A DNA stretch of 64,000 nt from Actinomadura violacea. GTDB lineage: Bacteria > Actinomycetota > Actinomycetes > Streptosporangiales > Streptosporangiaceae. The notes under the pieces were generated by a model. That model saw nothing but the letters and a program-made list of their open reading frames with translations, did no database searches and was not told where the DNA came from. The stretch is taken from positions 62,001 through 126,000 of the forward strand of contig NZ_JAGEPF010000005.1 of the NCBI RefSeq assembly GCF_017573465.1, written 5' to 3'. Numbering within the stretch: the stretch's first letter is position 1; the number at the start of each line of letters is the position of its first letter. The translations under genes were made by a program, and so were the position numbers. Below, one piece after another: positions 16,999 through 25,890 of the stretch.

Positions 16999-17787
16999 GA
17001 GACTCCCCCCGTTCGCCGGGCCGTCGGTCACCGCCAGCTTGTCTTCACGGCAGGACGAGCCCACGCGATGCACTTCACCTGGTTGACGTCGTACGACACC
17101 GACGACATGCCCTCCCGGCCGCTGACCATGCCGCAGGCGGTTAGACCCAGCGAGTGGTGAACTTCGCGGTACCGGCGCCGTCGCGCCTGGCCGCGTTCTC
17201 CTGCCCATGCCCCTCGGCCGATGCCTGGCCAATGGCGGGCTCGCCGCAGCCGCGGAACCAGGCCCACCAAGCCGCCACAGAGCGGCGATACCGCCTGCCG
17301 CCTTCGGACGCGGAGCCGACGACGGCTCGCGCGCCGGCGGGCGGCGCGTTGAGCGGATCGCGGGACGGCTCCCTCCTGCTGTGGCGCTGTTCCACTTCTC
17401 CGTCGGCCTCCTTCTCGGACCGGGGAACGGGCGGGCCGCAGCAGAGGAGATCCGAATCGGAGTTGGAGTCCCTCACCCGCCGTCCACGGTGGTGGTCCTG
17501 CGAAACGAACCGTAAGGGGCGGTCCTCACCGGGTACTTCCCACGGACTCACCTCTCACTTACTGACTGCTGTCCGACAGGCGGTAATTCAAGGTTGACAA
17601 TTGGTTTTCGCACGTCAGGTGAGTTCGAAGGGGGCCGCTCGGTTGGCCGGATGCGGCCGTCGCAACCGATCCCGAATGGCAACGACCGGGCCTGACCGGT
17701 TGCACCTCCGCTGTCAAAAACCGCTACGGTACTGCCCGCTGATCACACTTCGTGGGGATGCGGTGCCGCAGCGATGTGGAGGGGCTC
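16999..17787. other. 789-bp gap without a supported gene
   Basis: Several open frames of 60-150 codons cross this stretch on both strands, but none has a recognisable domain, a good SD and actinomycete-like codon use together. Base composition falls (AT-richer runs at 17510-17760). TTGACA occurs near 17595 but no convincing -10 follows. The right end must contain the promoter of the SARP-like gene at 17788. Confidence 0.5.
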
Positions 17788-19428
17788 ATGCGTGAGGCCG
17801 AAGAGCCATGCCTGGAGATCACCCTCCTGAAGGGCATCACCGTGCGTGCCGCCGACAAGCCGGTCAAGCTGGCGGCTCAGCAGCTGCATTTGGTCTTCGC
17901 GTTGCTGGCCGGGCACGGCGAGGGCGGCGCCTACCCGGTCTCCGACGACCGGCTCCTCGAACTGGTCTGGGGCGATCCCGGCAAGCGGTCCTCCATGCAC
18001 ACCGCCATGTCCAGGCTTCGCCGCCCGTTCAGTCCTCACCGCATCGCGCACGACGCAGCGTTCGGCGGGGGCTACACCTTCCGCGTCCACCGCGGTGAGC
18101 GCGTCGACCTGTGGGCCTGGCGGGGCATCCTCGACACCTGCACGCGGATGTACCACTCGGATCCGTACGCCGCGGTGATCGTCGCGTCGGACGCCCTGAA
18201 GATGTGCGACCTGGCCGCGTTGCGGTCGCTGCCGTCCACCCCCGCCATGGACACCGTGGTCGAGGGCATCGTCAACGACTACCTGACCACGGCGGCGCGG
18301 CTCGCCGAGGTGCAGCTCGCCATCGGCGACCACAATGCCGTCACCGCGGTCCTTCCGCCGCTGGTGAGATGTTACGGCGACCACGAGCACCTGCGCGGCC
18401 TCCTCATGTCGGCGCTGTACCGGTCCGGGCGTCCCGACCAGGCCCTCGACCTCTACGACGAAGTGGCGGCGCAGCGCGCCGCGCGAGGACGGCGCCCGAG
18501 CCCGGCGCTGAGCCTGCTGCGCCACCGGATCCTCAACGGCGATCCCACCCTGCTGCAGGTCACCCCGCCGCCGCGGCCCGCCGCGGACAAGGCCGTCCTG
18601 GCGGCGGGCGGCGACCCGCGCATGTCGACCGACCGCATGGAGGAGGGGGTGGCCGCCACGAACCCGGACGATCCCGCCACCTTCACCACCGCGAGCGACC
18701 GCGCCGGCGTCGTCCGCATGTGCGCCCTGCTCCCCGAGGTCCCGCGCATGATCGAGGAATCCGCGGAGTTCGCCGAGCTCTTCGCCCGCAAGGCGGCCGC
18801 CGAACTCGGCGTCGGCCGCTTCCTGTCGCTGAGCGCACCCTCCCCGCTCACCATGCATCGCGTGGCGCGGCTGGCGTGCACCACCGGCGCGCACGTCGTC
18901 TACGCCCACCGTGAGCCTTCCATCGTCCGCCACCATCGGCGCCTTCTCCCTGTCGAAGAGGGAGTCGAGGTCGTCGAGGGCACCATCCGCGATCCCCGGT
19001 CGCTTCTTGCCGAACCCGCGATACGCGACCTGTTCGGCCTCGATGAACCCTTCGATGAGCGCGAGCCGGTCGCGATTCTGGACCGCAACGACATCAACCG
19101 CACGCCGCGGCGCTACGACATGGCGGAACTGTACGGCGAGCTCATGGCCCTGCTGCCGGCCGGATCGGTTCTCGGTCTGGTGGCCGTCACCGAGGACGGA
19201 ATGGCGCCCTTGGCCCGCGCCCAGATCGAGGCGACCTACCGCAACGATCCGCATGCCGACGGCATCGTCCACCGTTCCCACGCCGAACTCCAGCAGTGCG
19301 TTCCCGACGGGATGGAACTCCTCCCGCCCGGCATCGACCAAGTCCACCGGTACCTTCCGTCGGTCCGCTCCACGGCACGCCGAAACGATCCCTGGCGCCA
19401 TTACGCCCTCATAGCCGTCAAGCGCTGA
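17788..19428 (+). CDS. SARP-like regulator fused to a degenerate DUF574-type methyltransferase domain
   Basis: 546 residues from ATG 17788, preceded by GGAGGGG; the frame opens 36 bp earlier without an SD. Residues 8-105 form an OmpR-type winged helix (LRRPFSPHRIAH, GGGYTFRV). Residues 110-265 form a BTAD helical domain ending in LLRHRILNGDPTLL, as in SARP activators of secondary metabolism. Residues about 300-546 match the later part of DUF574-type SAM-dependent methyltransferases (TTASDRAGVVRMCALLPEVPR, GAHVVYAHREP, GMELLPPGI). The SAM-binding Gly motif is degraded (FLSLSAPSP where DIGSG is expected). The domain may therefore be a ligand sensor rather than an enzyme. A P450 gene follows and may be a target. 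Confidence 0.75.
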   Translation: MREAEEPCLEITLLKGITVRAADKPVKLAAQQLHLVFALLAGHGEGGAYPVSDDRLLELVWGDPGKRSSMHTAMSRLRRPFSPHRIAHDAAFGGGYTFRVHRGERVDLWAWRGILDTCTRMYHSDPYAAVIVASDALKMCDLAALRSLPSTPAMDTVVEGIVNDYLTTAARLAEVQLAIGDHNAVTAVLPPLVRCYGDHEHLRGLLMSALYRSGRPDQALDLYDEVAAQRAARGRRPSPALSLLRHRILNGDPTLLQVTPPPRPAADKAVLAAGGDPRMSTDRMEEGVAATNPDDPATFTTASDRAGVVRMCALLPEVPRMIEESAEFAELFARKAAAELGVGRFLSLSAPSPLTMHRVARLACTTGAHVVYAHREPSIVRHHRRLLPVEEGVEVVEGTIRDPRSLLAEPAIRDLFGLDEPFDEREPVAILDRNDINRTPRRYDMAELYGELMALLPAGSVLGLVAVTEDGMAPLARAQIEATYRNDPHADGIVHRSHAELQQCVPDGMELLPPGIDQVHRYLPSVRSTARRNDPWRHYALIAVKR

Positions 19429-19472
19429 CCGCGCCACTGGACGAGCCTCAATCGGCCACCGGGATCCCCGCG

Positions 19473-19501
19473 TTGACAACCGGGACCCCCTCTGGTGATC
19501 T
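19473..19501 (+). promoter_or_regulatory. Promoter of the P450 gene
   Basis: TTGACA (19473-19478), a 17-bp spacer and TGATCT (19496-19501), 45 bp before the GTG start. This is the best-matching sigma-70 promoter noticed in the window. Confidence 0.55.
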
Positions 19502-19546
19502 TTGGAGTGCAGCAGAGGAGCCCGAGCATCCCCGCGAAGGACGCAC

Positions 19547-20821
19547 GTGGCCCGTACCGAAACGGCGGCCCCCGAAGGCTGCCCGCACTTCCCCTTCCCG
19601 CGCCAGGACGTACTCCCCGAAGGGCGGACGGCCTTCCCGTCCGGCCATGACCCGCTGGGCCTGAGCCCGCAGTACGGCGGCCTGCCGCCCATCACCAAGG
19701 TCGTGCTTCCCGAGGGGCAGGAAGCGCACCTGGTCACCGGGTATGCCGAATGCCTGCGGGTGCTGAGAGAACACGACACCTTCCGCCGGGCGGACGCCGA
19801 CGGCATCCACCCCTACCCGACGATCGGCAGCACCATCCTGGCCATGGACGGCGCCGAGCACCGCGCCGTCCGCAACCTGGTCGGAAACTACTTCGCGCCG
19901 GCCAACGTCGGCAGCCTGCGCCCCAGAGTCGAAGGGCTCGCCTCGGCCCTGGTCGAGGAGATGCTCGCCGAGCAGGGTCCCGTCGAGCTGCTGGGGAGGC
20001 TCGCCAAGCCCCTCACGCTCGGCGTCATCGGTCACATCATGGGCGTCCCCGACACCGACCTCCCCCAGTTCGCGACGTGGGGCGATATGTTCCTGGCCGC
20101 CGGCCCCGACCGCGCCGAGCAGAACCAGCTCGCCATGGGCGGCATGGTGGCCTACATGGGCCGGCGCATCGAGGCCATCCTCAGCAGTCCAGCCGACCAC
20201 GCCGGGCCGCCCGGGCTCATCACCGCGATCGCCGGCAACCAGGCCCAGAACCAGGTACCGATGGACCAAGCCGTCATCTTCGCGGCATCCATGGTGATCG
20301 CGGGGTGGGAGACCACGGCGGCCGCGCTCGGCTCGTTCATGTACCGGCTCCTGACCGCCACCGGCGACGACGGCGACACCCTCTACCAGCAGCTGTGCAC
20401 GTACCCCGACCGCATCTCCACGGCCGTCGAGGAACTCATGCGGACCATCCCGAACTCGATGTTCGACACCACCCAGCCCCGCCGTGCCGTCCGCGACGTC
20501 CAACTCGGCGACACTTCGATCCGCAAAGGCGACCTCGTGCTGGCCGGCATCGACCACGCCGACCGCGACCCGCGCAAGTTCGACGAGCCGGACCGCATCG
20601 ACTTCGAGCGCTCCACCGCTCAGGCGCACCTCGGGTTCGGTGCCGGGCCGCACGTCTGTCTCGGTGCACCCCTGGCCCGCCTGGAACTCAACGTCGCCCT
20701 CGAACACCTCACTGCACGGGCCCCCGCGGCGCGCCTGCACGAGCCGCCCCACGAAGTGCGCTGGAACATCTCGACCACCATCCGCCGGCCGGTCGAACTG
20801 TGGCTGGAGCTGCCGGGTTGA
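19547..20821 (+). CDS. Cytochrome P450 (bacterial CYP, class I)
   Basis: 424 residues from GTG 19547, which has AAGGA 6 nt upstream; the longer frame from 19502 lacks an SD. Visible P450 landmarks are the I-helix AGWETTAAALG, ExxR in VEELMRTIPN, and the haem loop HLGFGAGPHVCLGAPLAR with Cys371 as the thiolate ligand. It is soluble, with no membrane anchor, as in bacterial P450s served by separate ferredoxins; no ferredoxin gene is adjacent. The substrate is unknown. The preceding SARP-like regulator suggests a specialised-metabolism role. Confidence 0.95.
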   Translation: MARTETAAPEGCPHFPFPRQDVLPEGRTAFPSGHDPLGLSPQYGGLPPITKVVLPEGQEAHLVTGYAECLRVLREHDTFRRADADGIHPYPTIGSTILAMDGAEHRAVRNLVGNYFAPANVGSLRPRVEGLASALVEEMLAEQGPVELLGRLAKPLTLGVIGHIMGVPDTDLPQFATWGDMFLAAGPDRAEQNQLAMGGMVAYMGRRIEAILSSPADHAGPPGLITAIAGNQAQNQVPMDQAVIFAASMVIAGWETTAAALGSFMYRLLTATGDDGDTLYQQLCTYPDRISTAVEELMRTIPNSMFDTTQPRRAVRDVQLGDTSIRKGDLVLAGIDHADRDPRKFDEPDRIDFERSTAQAHLGFGAGPHVCLGAPLARLELNVALEHLTARAPAARLHEPPHEVRWNISTTIRRPVELWLELPG

Positions 20822-20896
20822 CCGGCGGTTCGCCGACCAGGTCACCTTGGCGAAGCACGTTTTTGGAAGCGTGCCCGTGATCACGTCGTGCATCCT

Positions 20897-20932
20897 CCTT
20901 GCATTCGCCGGGCCGGTCCGGCGAATGCAAGG
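20897..20932. promoter_or_regulatory. 15-bp-arm palindrome between P450 and DUF4345 genes
   Basis: CCTTGCATTCGCCGG (20897-20911) and its exact complement CCGGCGAATGCAAGG (20918-20932) flank a 6-bp centre. The right arm ends 16 bp before the GTG start at 20949 and abuts its SD (GGGAGG). It may be the P450 terminator, or an operator or RNA hairpin controlling the downstream gene. Confidence 0.65.
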
Positions 20933-20948
20933 CATGGGAGGCCGATCC

Positions 20949-21317
20949 GTGGACGACGTGCTGGTGGCGCTGGTCGCCGTGTTCTTCCTGGGCATGGGGG
21001 TGCTCGGGCTGGCCAGGCCTCGGGCGCTCATCGCACCGTTCGGGATCACGCTGGGCTCAGGTGAGGCGCGCACCGAGGTCCGCGCCGTGTACGGCGGCTT
21101 CGGCGTCGCCATGGCGGCGCTGCTGGCGTACGCGGCCGTCACGCACGGCGGAAGCCGGACGGGGATCGTGCTGACGGTCGCGGCCGCGTTGGCGGGAATG
21201 GCGTTCGGTCGTCTGGCGTCGCGGGCGGCCGACAAGCCCGCGGCCTTCTATCCGATCTGGTTCTACTTCTGGGTGGAACTGGTGGGGGCCGCGGTTCTGG
21301 TGGCCGCTGTCCTCTGA
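20949..21317 (+). CDS. DUF4345-like small membrane protein
   Basis: 122 residues with four hydrophobic segments (LVALVAVFFLGMGVLGLA, VYGGFGVAMAALLAYAAV, GIVLTVAAALAGMAFGRL, FYPIWFYFWVELVGAAVL). The layout and the RAVYGGFG motif fit DUF4345. GTG 20949 is chosen because GGGAGG lies 7 nt upstream; ATG 20934 is in frame but overlaps the hairpin. Function unknown. The perfect palindrome just upstream suggests tight control. Confidence 0.7.
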   Translation: MDDVLVALVAVFFLGMGVLGLARPRALIAPFGITLGSGEARTEVRAVYGGFGVAMAALLAYAAVTHGGSRTGIVLTVAAALAGMAFGRLASRAADKPAAFYPIWFYFWVELVGAAVLVAAVL

Positions 21318-21360
21318 TTTCCCGATGTCCAAGGCGAGGGCACGCGGGTGGGGAGCTTCG

Positions 21361-22776
21361 TCAGTGCGGGCGGGGGCGGGTGGTGAGCAGGAAGGCGGCG
21401 GCGACGGCCGTCCCGAACAGTCCTTGGACGATCAGGAGCGGACCGAGCGCGGCGGGGTGGCCGGTCAAGGCGGTCAGGAGGGGCGCGCAACCGAGTGAGG
21501 CCAGGTCGGCGCCGGTCAGCGCCCAGATGATCGGGCCCGTGGGCAGTGCGCCGACCGGGGTGGGGATGACCGGCATCGAGTGATCGATGGGGCGGCGCCG
21601 CGCCATCCGCAGGGCCCCGGCGGCGAGGGCCGGTGCGGCCGCCGGGCCGAACAGCCACCACGGCCCGGCGCCGAGCGCGCCGACCATGGAGAGTCCGGCC
21701 AGCGCCGAGCCCAGCCATGCGCCGCCGGCCAGCGCGGGCAGCACCGACCGGGCGACCAGCAGGGGCCTGCCGCCGGCGGCGGCGAGCCGCGGCAGGCTCG
21801 GGTCGTGCACGTCGCGCCGCGCCCCCGCCGTGCACGCCGCCGCGGCGGCCAGGGCACCGACGGCGACCGCGACCACCGCGACCGGTGTGAGGCGCCCGCC
21901 TGCGTGGGCCGCGACAGCGGGCAGCGCGGAAGAAGCGGTCAGCACCGCCAATCGGGGCGGACGCCGCACGAGACGGCGCCACTCGGCCCACGCGAGCGCC
22001 GGCGCACCGCGCAGCCGGCGCGGCAACGGCCGCGAACGCAGTTCCTGCCGCCGCCAGTGGGCGTCCTCGATGATCCAGGTCAGCGCGCCCGGATCCATGA
22101 CGACCGCCGCGGTCGCCACGTTGCCGGTCCGTGTCGAAGCCTCCAGGATGCGGTGCGCGGGGACGCGTTCGAGCGCCGCCCACGCCCGCCGGGCCAACGC
22201 GGCCGCCGCGACGGCGGACGCGCTCGCTGCGGCGGCCGTCACCGCCGGCGACGGCGTCGCGGCACCGTGGATGGCCGCGAGCACCGCGAGGACCACCGCG
22301 ACGACGATGGCCGCCAGCAGCCATCCGTCCCAGGCTGAGGACGCCTGTGCCAGGACGGCGACCGCCATCCCGCCGACGGTCACCGACGTCCCCAGCACCA
22401 CCGCGACGAGCAGCCGAAGCGCCAGTTGTCCTTGGACGCCGGTCGCCGACAGCAGGCCCAGCGCGACCACCAGCCCGGCGACCAGCGACACCGCTCCCAG
22501 AACCATGACCGTTCTGCGCAGCACGCGGCGGCGCGGCAGCGGTGACAGCACCAGCCACGCCGCGTCGGCCGCGGACGTGGCGACCGGGCCGAACACGCGT
22601 GCCAGCGCGAGATATCCCGCATATGCCAGCGCGACCAGCGCGATGCCGGCGCCGGCCCGGGACGGCTCGACCTGCCCCGGGACGTTCGCCAGCGCCGCGG
22701 CCCCGGCGGGGGCCAGCAGCAGCACCGCCATCGCGGCGCCGAGCACGGCCGTGTACCGGTCGGACCAGGTCTTCAC
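21361..22776 (-). CDS. DUF6297-like ABC transporter membrane protein
   Basis: 471 residues, about ten hydrophobic segments rich in Ala, Val and Leu. The start overlaps the stop of the ATPase gene (ATGA at 22773-22776), so it is the membrane partner of that ATPase. Positively charged loops such as LPRRRVLRRTVM and RLVRRPPRLAVL match the actinobacterial DUF6297 pattern. The substrate is unknown. Confidence 0.75.
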   Translation of the reverse strand: MKTWSDRYTAVLGAAMAVLLLAPAGAAALANVPGQVEPSRAGAGIALVALAYAGYLALARVFGPVATSAADAAWLVLSPLPRRRVLRRTVMVLGAVSLVAGLVVALGLLSATGVQGQLALRLLVAVVLGTSVTVGGMAVAVLAQASSAWDGWLLAAIVVAVVLAVLAAIHGAATPSPAVTAAAASASAVAAAALARRAWAALERVPAHRILEASTRTGNVATAAVVMDPGALTWIIEDAHWRRQELRSRPLPRRLRGAPALAWAEWRRLVRRPPRLAVLTASSALPAVAAHAGGRLTPVAVVAVAVGALAAAAACTAGARRDVHDPSLPRLAAAGGRPLLVARSVLPALAGGAWLGSALAGLSMVGALGAGPWWLFGPAAAPALAAGALRMARRRPIDHSMPVIPTPVGALPTGPIIWALTGADLASLGCAPLLTALTGHPAALGPLLIVQGLFGTAVAAAFLLTTRPRPH

Positions 22777-23435
22777 GCCGCCTCCAGCGTCACCGGCCGG
22801 GCGCCGGTGGCCTCGACGAGCGGGAGGTCGTGCGTGGCCATCACCACCGTGCCGCCTTCCGCCGTGTAGCCGGTCACGGCCGCCGCGAGGCGCTCCCGGA
22901 ACGCCGGGTCCAGGCCGCGCTCCGGCTCGTCCAGCAGCAGCAGCCGGCTCGGCCTGATCATCGCCATCGCCATCGACAACCGCTGCCGCTGCCCCGTCGA
23001 CATCGCCAGCGGCGCCATGTCCGCCCGCTTCGTCAGCCCGAAGGCGTCCAGTGCCGCATCGACCCGCATCCGCGCCTCACCGTGCACCGCCGGCATCATC
23101 TCCAGATGCTCGCGGACGGTCAGCCCCGGATACCAGGCCGGCTCGTCGGCGACGCATGCGACGTCGCGCCAGAACCACGCCGCGTCCACCGGCGGCCTCT
23201 GGAACACCCGGATCTCGCCGGACACTCCGGGTTGCAGCCCCGCCAGGCACCGCAGCAACGTCGATTTCCCGGACCCGTTCTCCCCGAGCACGGCCACGAT
23301 GTCGCCCCGGTCCACGCGAAGGTCGACCCCGGCAAGCACCGGCCCGCCGCCCAGGTCGAGCCGCACGTCGACGGCCTCAATGACCGCTTCGCTCGCCCGC
23401 CGCATTCCGTTTCCGCTTCGTGCGCCCACGGTCAT
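22773..23435 (-). CDS. ABC transporter ATP-binding protein
   Basis: 220 residues with a single ABC domain: Walker A GENGSGKSTLL, signature STGQRQRL (LSGGQ variant), Walker B LLLLDEPERGLDP and switch His in VVMATHDLP. ATG 23435 overlaps the stop of the acetyltransferase gene (ATGA), which decides the start over the internal ATG at 23405. It pairs with the DUF6297 membrane protein downstream. Exporters of this kind (ATPase plus one very hydrophobic partner) often handle lipids, peptides or drugs; the substrate is unknown. Confidence 0.9.
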   Translation of the reverse strand: MTVGARSGNGMRRASEAVIEAVDVRLDLGGGPVLAGVDLRVDRGDIVAVLGENGSGKSTLLRCLAGLQPGVSGEIRVFQRPPVDAAWFWRDVACVADEPAWYPGLTVREHLEMMPAVHGEARMRVDAALDAFGLTKRADMAPLAMSTGQRQRLSMAMAMIRPSRLLLLDEPERGLDPAFRERLAAAVTGYTAEGGTVVMATHDLPLVEATGARPVTLEAA

Positions 23436-23983
23436 TCCGAGGGTCGTCGCGGGTCCGTGGGCCAGTCCTCGGCGAGCAGGCCGAGGAGGGTCTGGTCGGC
23501 GAACGCGCCATAGGCCCAGGCCGCCTGCCGGAGGGTTCCCTCCACCGCGAACCCGACCGACTTCGCGGCCGCCAGCATCGCGGTGTTGTCGGCGAGCGTT
23601 TCCATCTGGAGCCGGTGCAGGCCGCAGACCACGAAGCCGTAATGGCACAGAACCCGCACCACGTCGGTGCCCAGCCCGCGGCCCCGGAAAGCCGGACGCA
23701 GCGCCAGGCCCAGGTGAGCCGAACGGTTGTGGGCGTCGATCCCCCACAGCAGCGCCTCCCCCGCCAACTCCCCCGACTCCGACTCGACCACCGAGAAGAA
23801 CGCCACATCGTCGGCGGGGCCTGACACGGCATACGGCGACGCGGCGGCCCCGGGCGGAATCGGCCGCCAGGGGCGGGAGTCGGCGCGCGAGCGGACCGGC
23901 ACATCGTCGTACAGTTCGGCCTGGAGCACGGGAACGTCCTCGTCGTGCCGAGCCCGCAGTCCGACCAGTTCACCTTTGATCAT
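23432..23983 (-). CDS. GNAT-family N-acetyltransferase
   Basis: 183 residues with the RimJ/RimL-like GNAT pattern: opening strand GELVGLRARHDEDVPVL, acetyl-CoA loop ALRPAFRGRGLGTDVVRVL (R-G-x-G-x-G type), then HRLQMETLADNTAMLAAAKSVGF. AGGGAGG sits just before ATG 23983. It is the first gene of a three-gene operon with an ABC ATPase and permease (overlapping stop/start codons), a combination that could couple modification and export of a toxic amine or antibiotic; that link is inference. Confidence 0.9.
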   Translation of the reverse strand: MIKGELVGLRARHDEDVPVLQAELYDDVPVRSRADSRPWRPIPPGAAASPYAVSGPADDVAFFSVVESESGELAGEALLWGIDAHNRSAHLGLALRPAFRGRGLGTDVVRVLCHYGFVVCGLHRLQMETLADNTAMLAAAKSVGFAVEGTLRQAAWAYGAFADQTLLGLLAEDWPTDPRRPSE

Positions 23984-23999
23984 GTGGTCCTCCCTGTGC

Positions 24000-24221
24000 T
24001 CATCGACGCGTTCCGAGGGTGGCGCCCTTGAAGCGACACGTGCGTGGGTTCGCTGCGGTTGAGGGAGCGGCAGGAGCGGATGCTGGCGAACCCGGTGTCG
24101 AAGGCGCCCACAGCACCGCGAGGGGAAGGACCAGCTCCGCGACGATGATCGAGCCGACCGGTCCGGGACCTCGCCGTCGCCGTCGGGGAGGTGCCGGCGC
24201 GGCGCTCGCGGGCATGAGCAC
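24000..24221 (-). CDS. Small membrane protein, hypothetical
   Basis: 73 codons from GTG 24221, with GGAGGAG 6 nt upstream (an in-frame ATG lies at 24215). An Arg-rich start is followed by one membrane segment (VGSIIVAELVLPLAVLWA) and a Pro/Ala/Ser tail. No family recognised. The strong SD is the main support, since other frames are also open here. The stop lies 16 bp before the GNAT gene. Confidence 0.4.
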   Translation of the reverse strand: MLMPASAAPAPPRRRRRGPGPVGSIIVAELVLPLAVLWAPSTPGSPASAPAAPSTAANPRTCRFKGATLGTRR

Positions 24222-24297
24222 AGTTCTCCTCCGATGACGGGGACCGTTTGTGATCATTGTCCGGGTGGTCCCCCCGCCCGCCGCACCGGGTGGCGTT

Positions 24298-25566
24298 TCA
24301 GCGCCCTGCGTCATGCGGTCGGGGGAAGCGCCCGGTGGTGACGGCGGTCGCGGCGAGGAGCGCGGCCATGACCGTCGCCGAGCAGGTCAGGGCGAACGCG
24401 GCGGCCGGGCCGTGGGCGCCGGCCAGCCGGCCCGCGACGGTGGTGCCGATCGCCTGCGGGACGATGATCCCGGCGACCAGGACGGACATCGCCTCGCCCA
24501 TGCGGCTGCGGGGCACCGTTCGTTCGGCGAGGCCGAACAGCGTGACCACGTACGGGGCGATCGGCAGCCCGATCAGCGCCATCGCCAGGGTGAGGCCGGC
24601 CATGCCGTGCACCGCGAGCAGCGGCACCGTCGCCGCGACCAGACCGAGCGCGGTCAGCTTGAGCCGTGCGGTGAGGTCGAGCCGGCCAGGGAACACCGTG
24701 ACGACCAGCCCGGCCGCCGCGCTCACCCCGCCCATCAGCCCGTACAGCAGCCCGGCCGCCTCCGGATGGCCGAGCCGCTCGGTCAGGGCGGCCAGCCCGA
24801 TCTGCACCGACCCGTAGAAGACGCCCTGTGCGGCCATCCCGGCACACAAGATCACCAGTCCGCCCGACAGCAGCGGCGCCCGGTCGCGGGTCCGGTCCTC
24901 CTGACCCCTTCCCGGCGCCGCGGCCGGACGGCCGGCGGGATGCAACGCGAACGGGATGCCGCACCCGGCGACCAGCACGGCCGCCAGCAGCATCCCCGCC
25001 GCCGGGTCGACCAGCGCGGCCAGCACGCCCGCGATCGCCGGCCCCACGGTGAAGGAGATCTCGTCGAGCGTGCCGTCCCCCGACAACGCGGCCGCCACGA
25101 GCCGCCGCTCATCGGGATGCCCGCTGGTCAACGTGAGCCACCGGGTCCGCGACAGCGGCCCGATCTGCGGCGTCACGGCCCCCGCGCATCCGGCGCACGC
25201 GGCCTGGACGGCGACCGGCCGGTCCGACAGCGCGGCGGCGACGAGCAGGACGATGGCCAGGGCGTTGAGCGCGGCGGCGATGGACACGACGAAACGCTGT
25301 CCCCGCCGGTCCGACAGCCGGCCGACCACGGGGCCGCCGACCGCCTGCCCCAGCGCCAGCACGCCCGACACCGTCCCCGCCGCCGCGACGCTACCGCTGT
25401 TCTCGCTGACCAGCACCAGCGTGCCGATCGGGCAGATCGCCGCGGGCAGCCGTCCCAGCACCGACAACACGGGCAACCGGACGCCCGAAAGCGCCAGCAG
25501 GTCACCGAAGCGCGTCCCGAAGACCACGACCCCTCCGCCGCCGGTGGGGAGAACCCGTCCAGGCAA
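24298..25566 (-). CDS. MFS transporter
   Basis: 422 residues with about twelve hydrophobic segments. The MFS loop 2-3 signature is clear (GGPVVGRLSDRRGQR), and the middle loop is cytosolic and charged (GRGQEDRTRDRAP). The Ala/Gly-rich helices resemble drug-efflux or sugar-efflux exporters of actinomycetes. The true start may be a GTG a few codons inside (VVVFGTRFGDLL). Substrate unknown. Confidence 0.8.
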   Translation of the reverse strand: MPGRVLPTGGGGVVVFGTRFGDLLALSGVRLPVLSVLGRLPAAICPIGTLVLVSENSGSVAAAGTVSGVLALGQAVGGPVVGRLSDRRGQRFVVSIAAALNALAIVLLVAAALSDRPVAVQAACAGCAGAVTPQIGPLSRTRWLTLTSGHPDERRLVAAALSGDGTLDEISFTVGPAIAGVLAALVDPAAGMLLAAVLVAGCGIPFALHPAGRPAAAPGRGQEDRTRDRAPLLSGGLVILCAGMAAQGVFYGSVQIGLAALTERLGHPEAAGLLYGLMGGVSAAAGLVVTVFPGRLDLTARLKLTALGLVAATVPLLAVHGMAGLTLAMALIGLPIAPYVVTLFGLAERTVPRSRMGEAMSVLVAGIIVPQAIGTTVAGRLAGAHGPAAAFALTCSATVMAALLAATAVTTGRFPRPHDAGR

Positions 25567-25890
25567 TGATCAGCACCGTACAAAGCGCACACGACCAGCG
25601 ACAATTGTCAGAAGCGCAGATACCTCGCGCCCTTATCGGCAGGCGAGTAGGAGCATCCTCCAGGCGATGCCTGCGACGGCCGGCCGGTCACGCCCCGACC
25701 GACGACGTCTGGCCGCGCGCGGGCGCGGTCGGCCGGGCAGGTCGCCGGACCATGGCCGTGTTTCGGACCGGCGGGCTTCCCGATCCTTCTGCCGTCTCGG
25801 GGTCCGTGACGGAACGCCGCTGCGCGAAAGCGTGGGCTATCATTCGGTGGCGAACCGTGCGCGCGGACGTGGACAGACGGGGGCCGATGG
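25567..25890. promoter_or_regulatory. 324-bp divergent promoter region with palindrome GACAATTGTC
   Basis: This region separates the MFS gene (minus) and the GntR gene (plus). A perfect 10-bp palindrome GACAATTGTC lies at 25600-25609, 34 bp upstream of the MFS start, a typical operator position. No gene is supported; a 137-codon frame that crosses it lacks domain features. Confidence 0.4.

Noticed and set aside
17154..17597. 147-codon plus-strand frame in the gene-free stretch
   Set aside because: No SD, no domain, atypical codon use (many Ser and Arg codons in the wrong positions for a high-GC gene).
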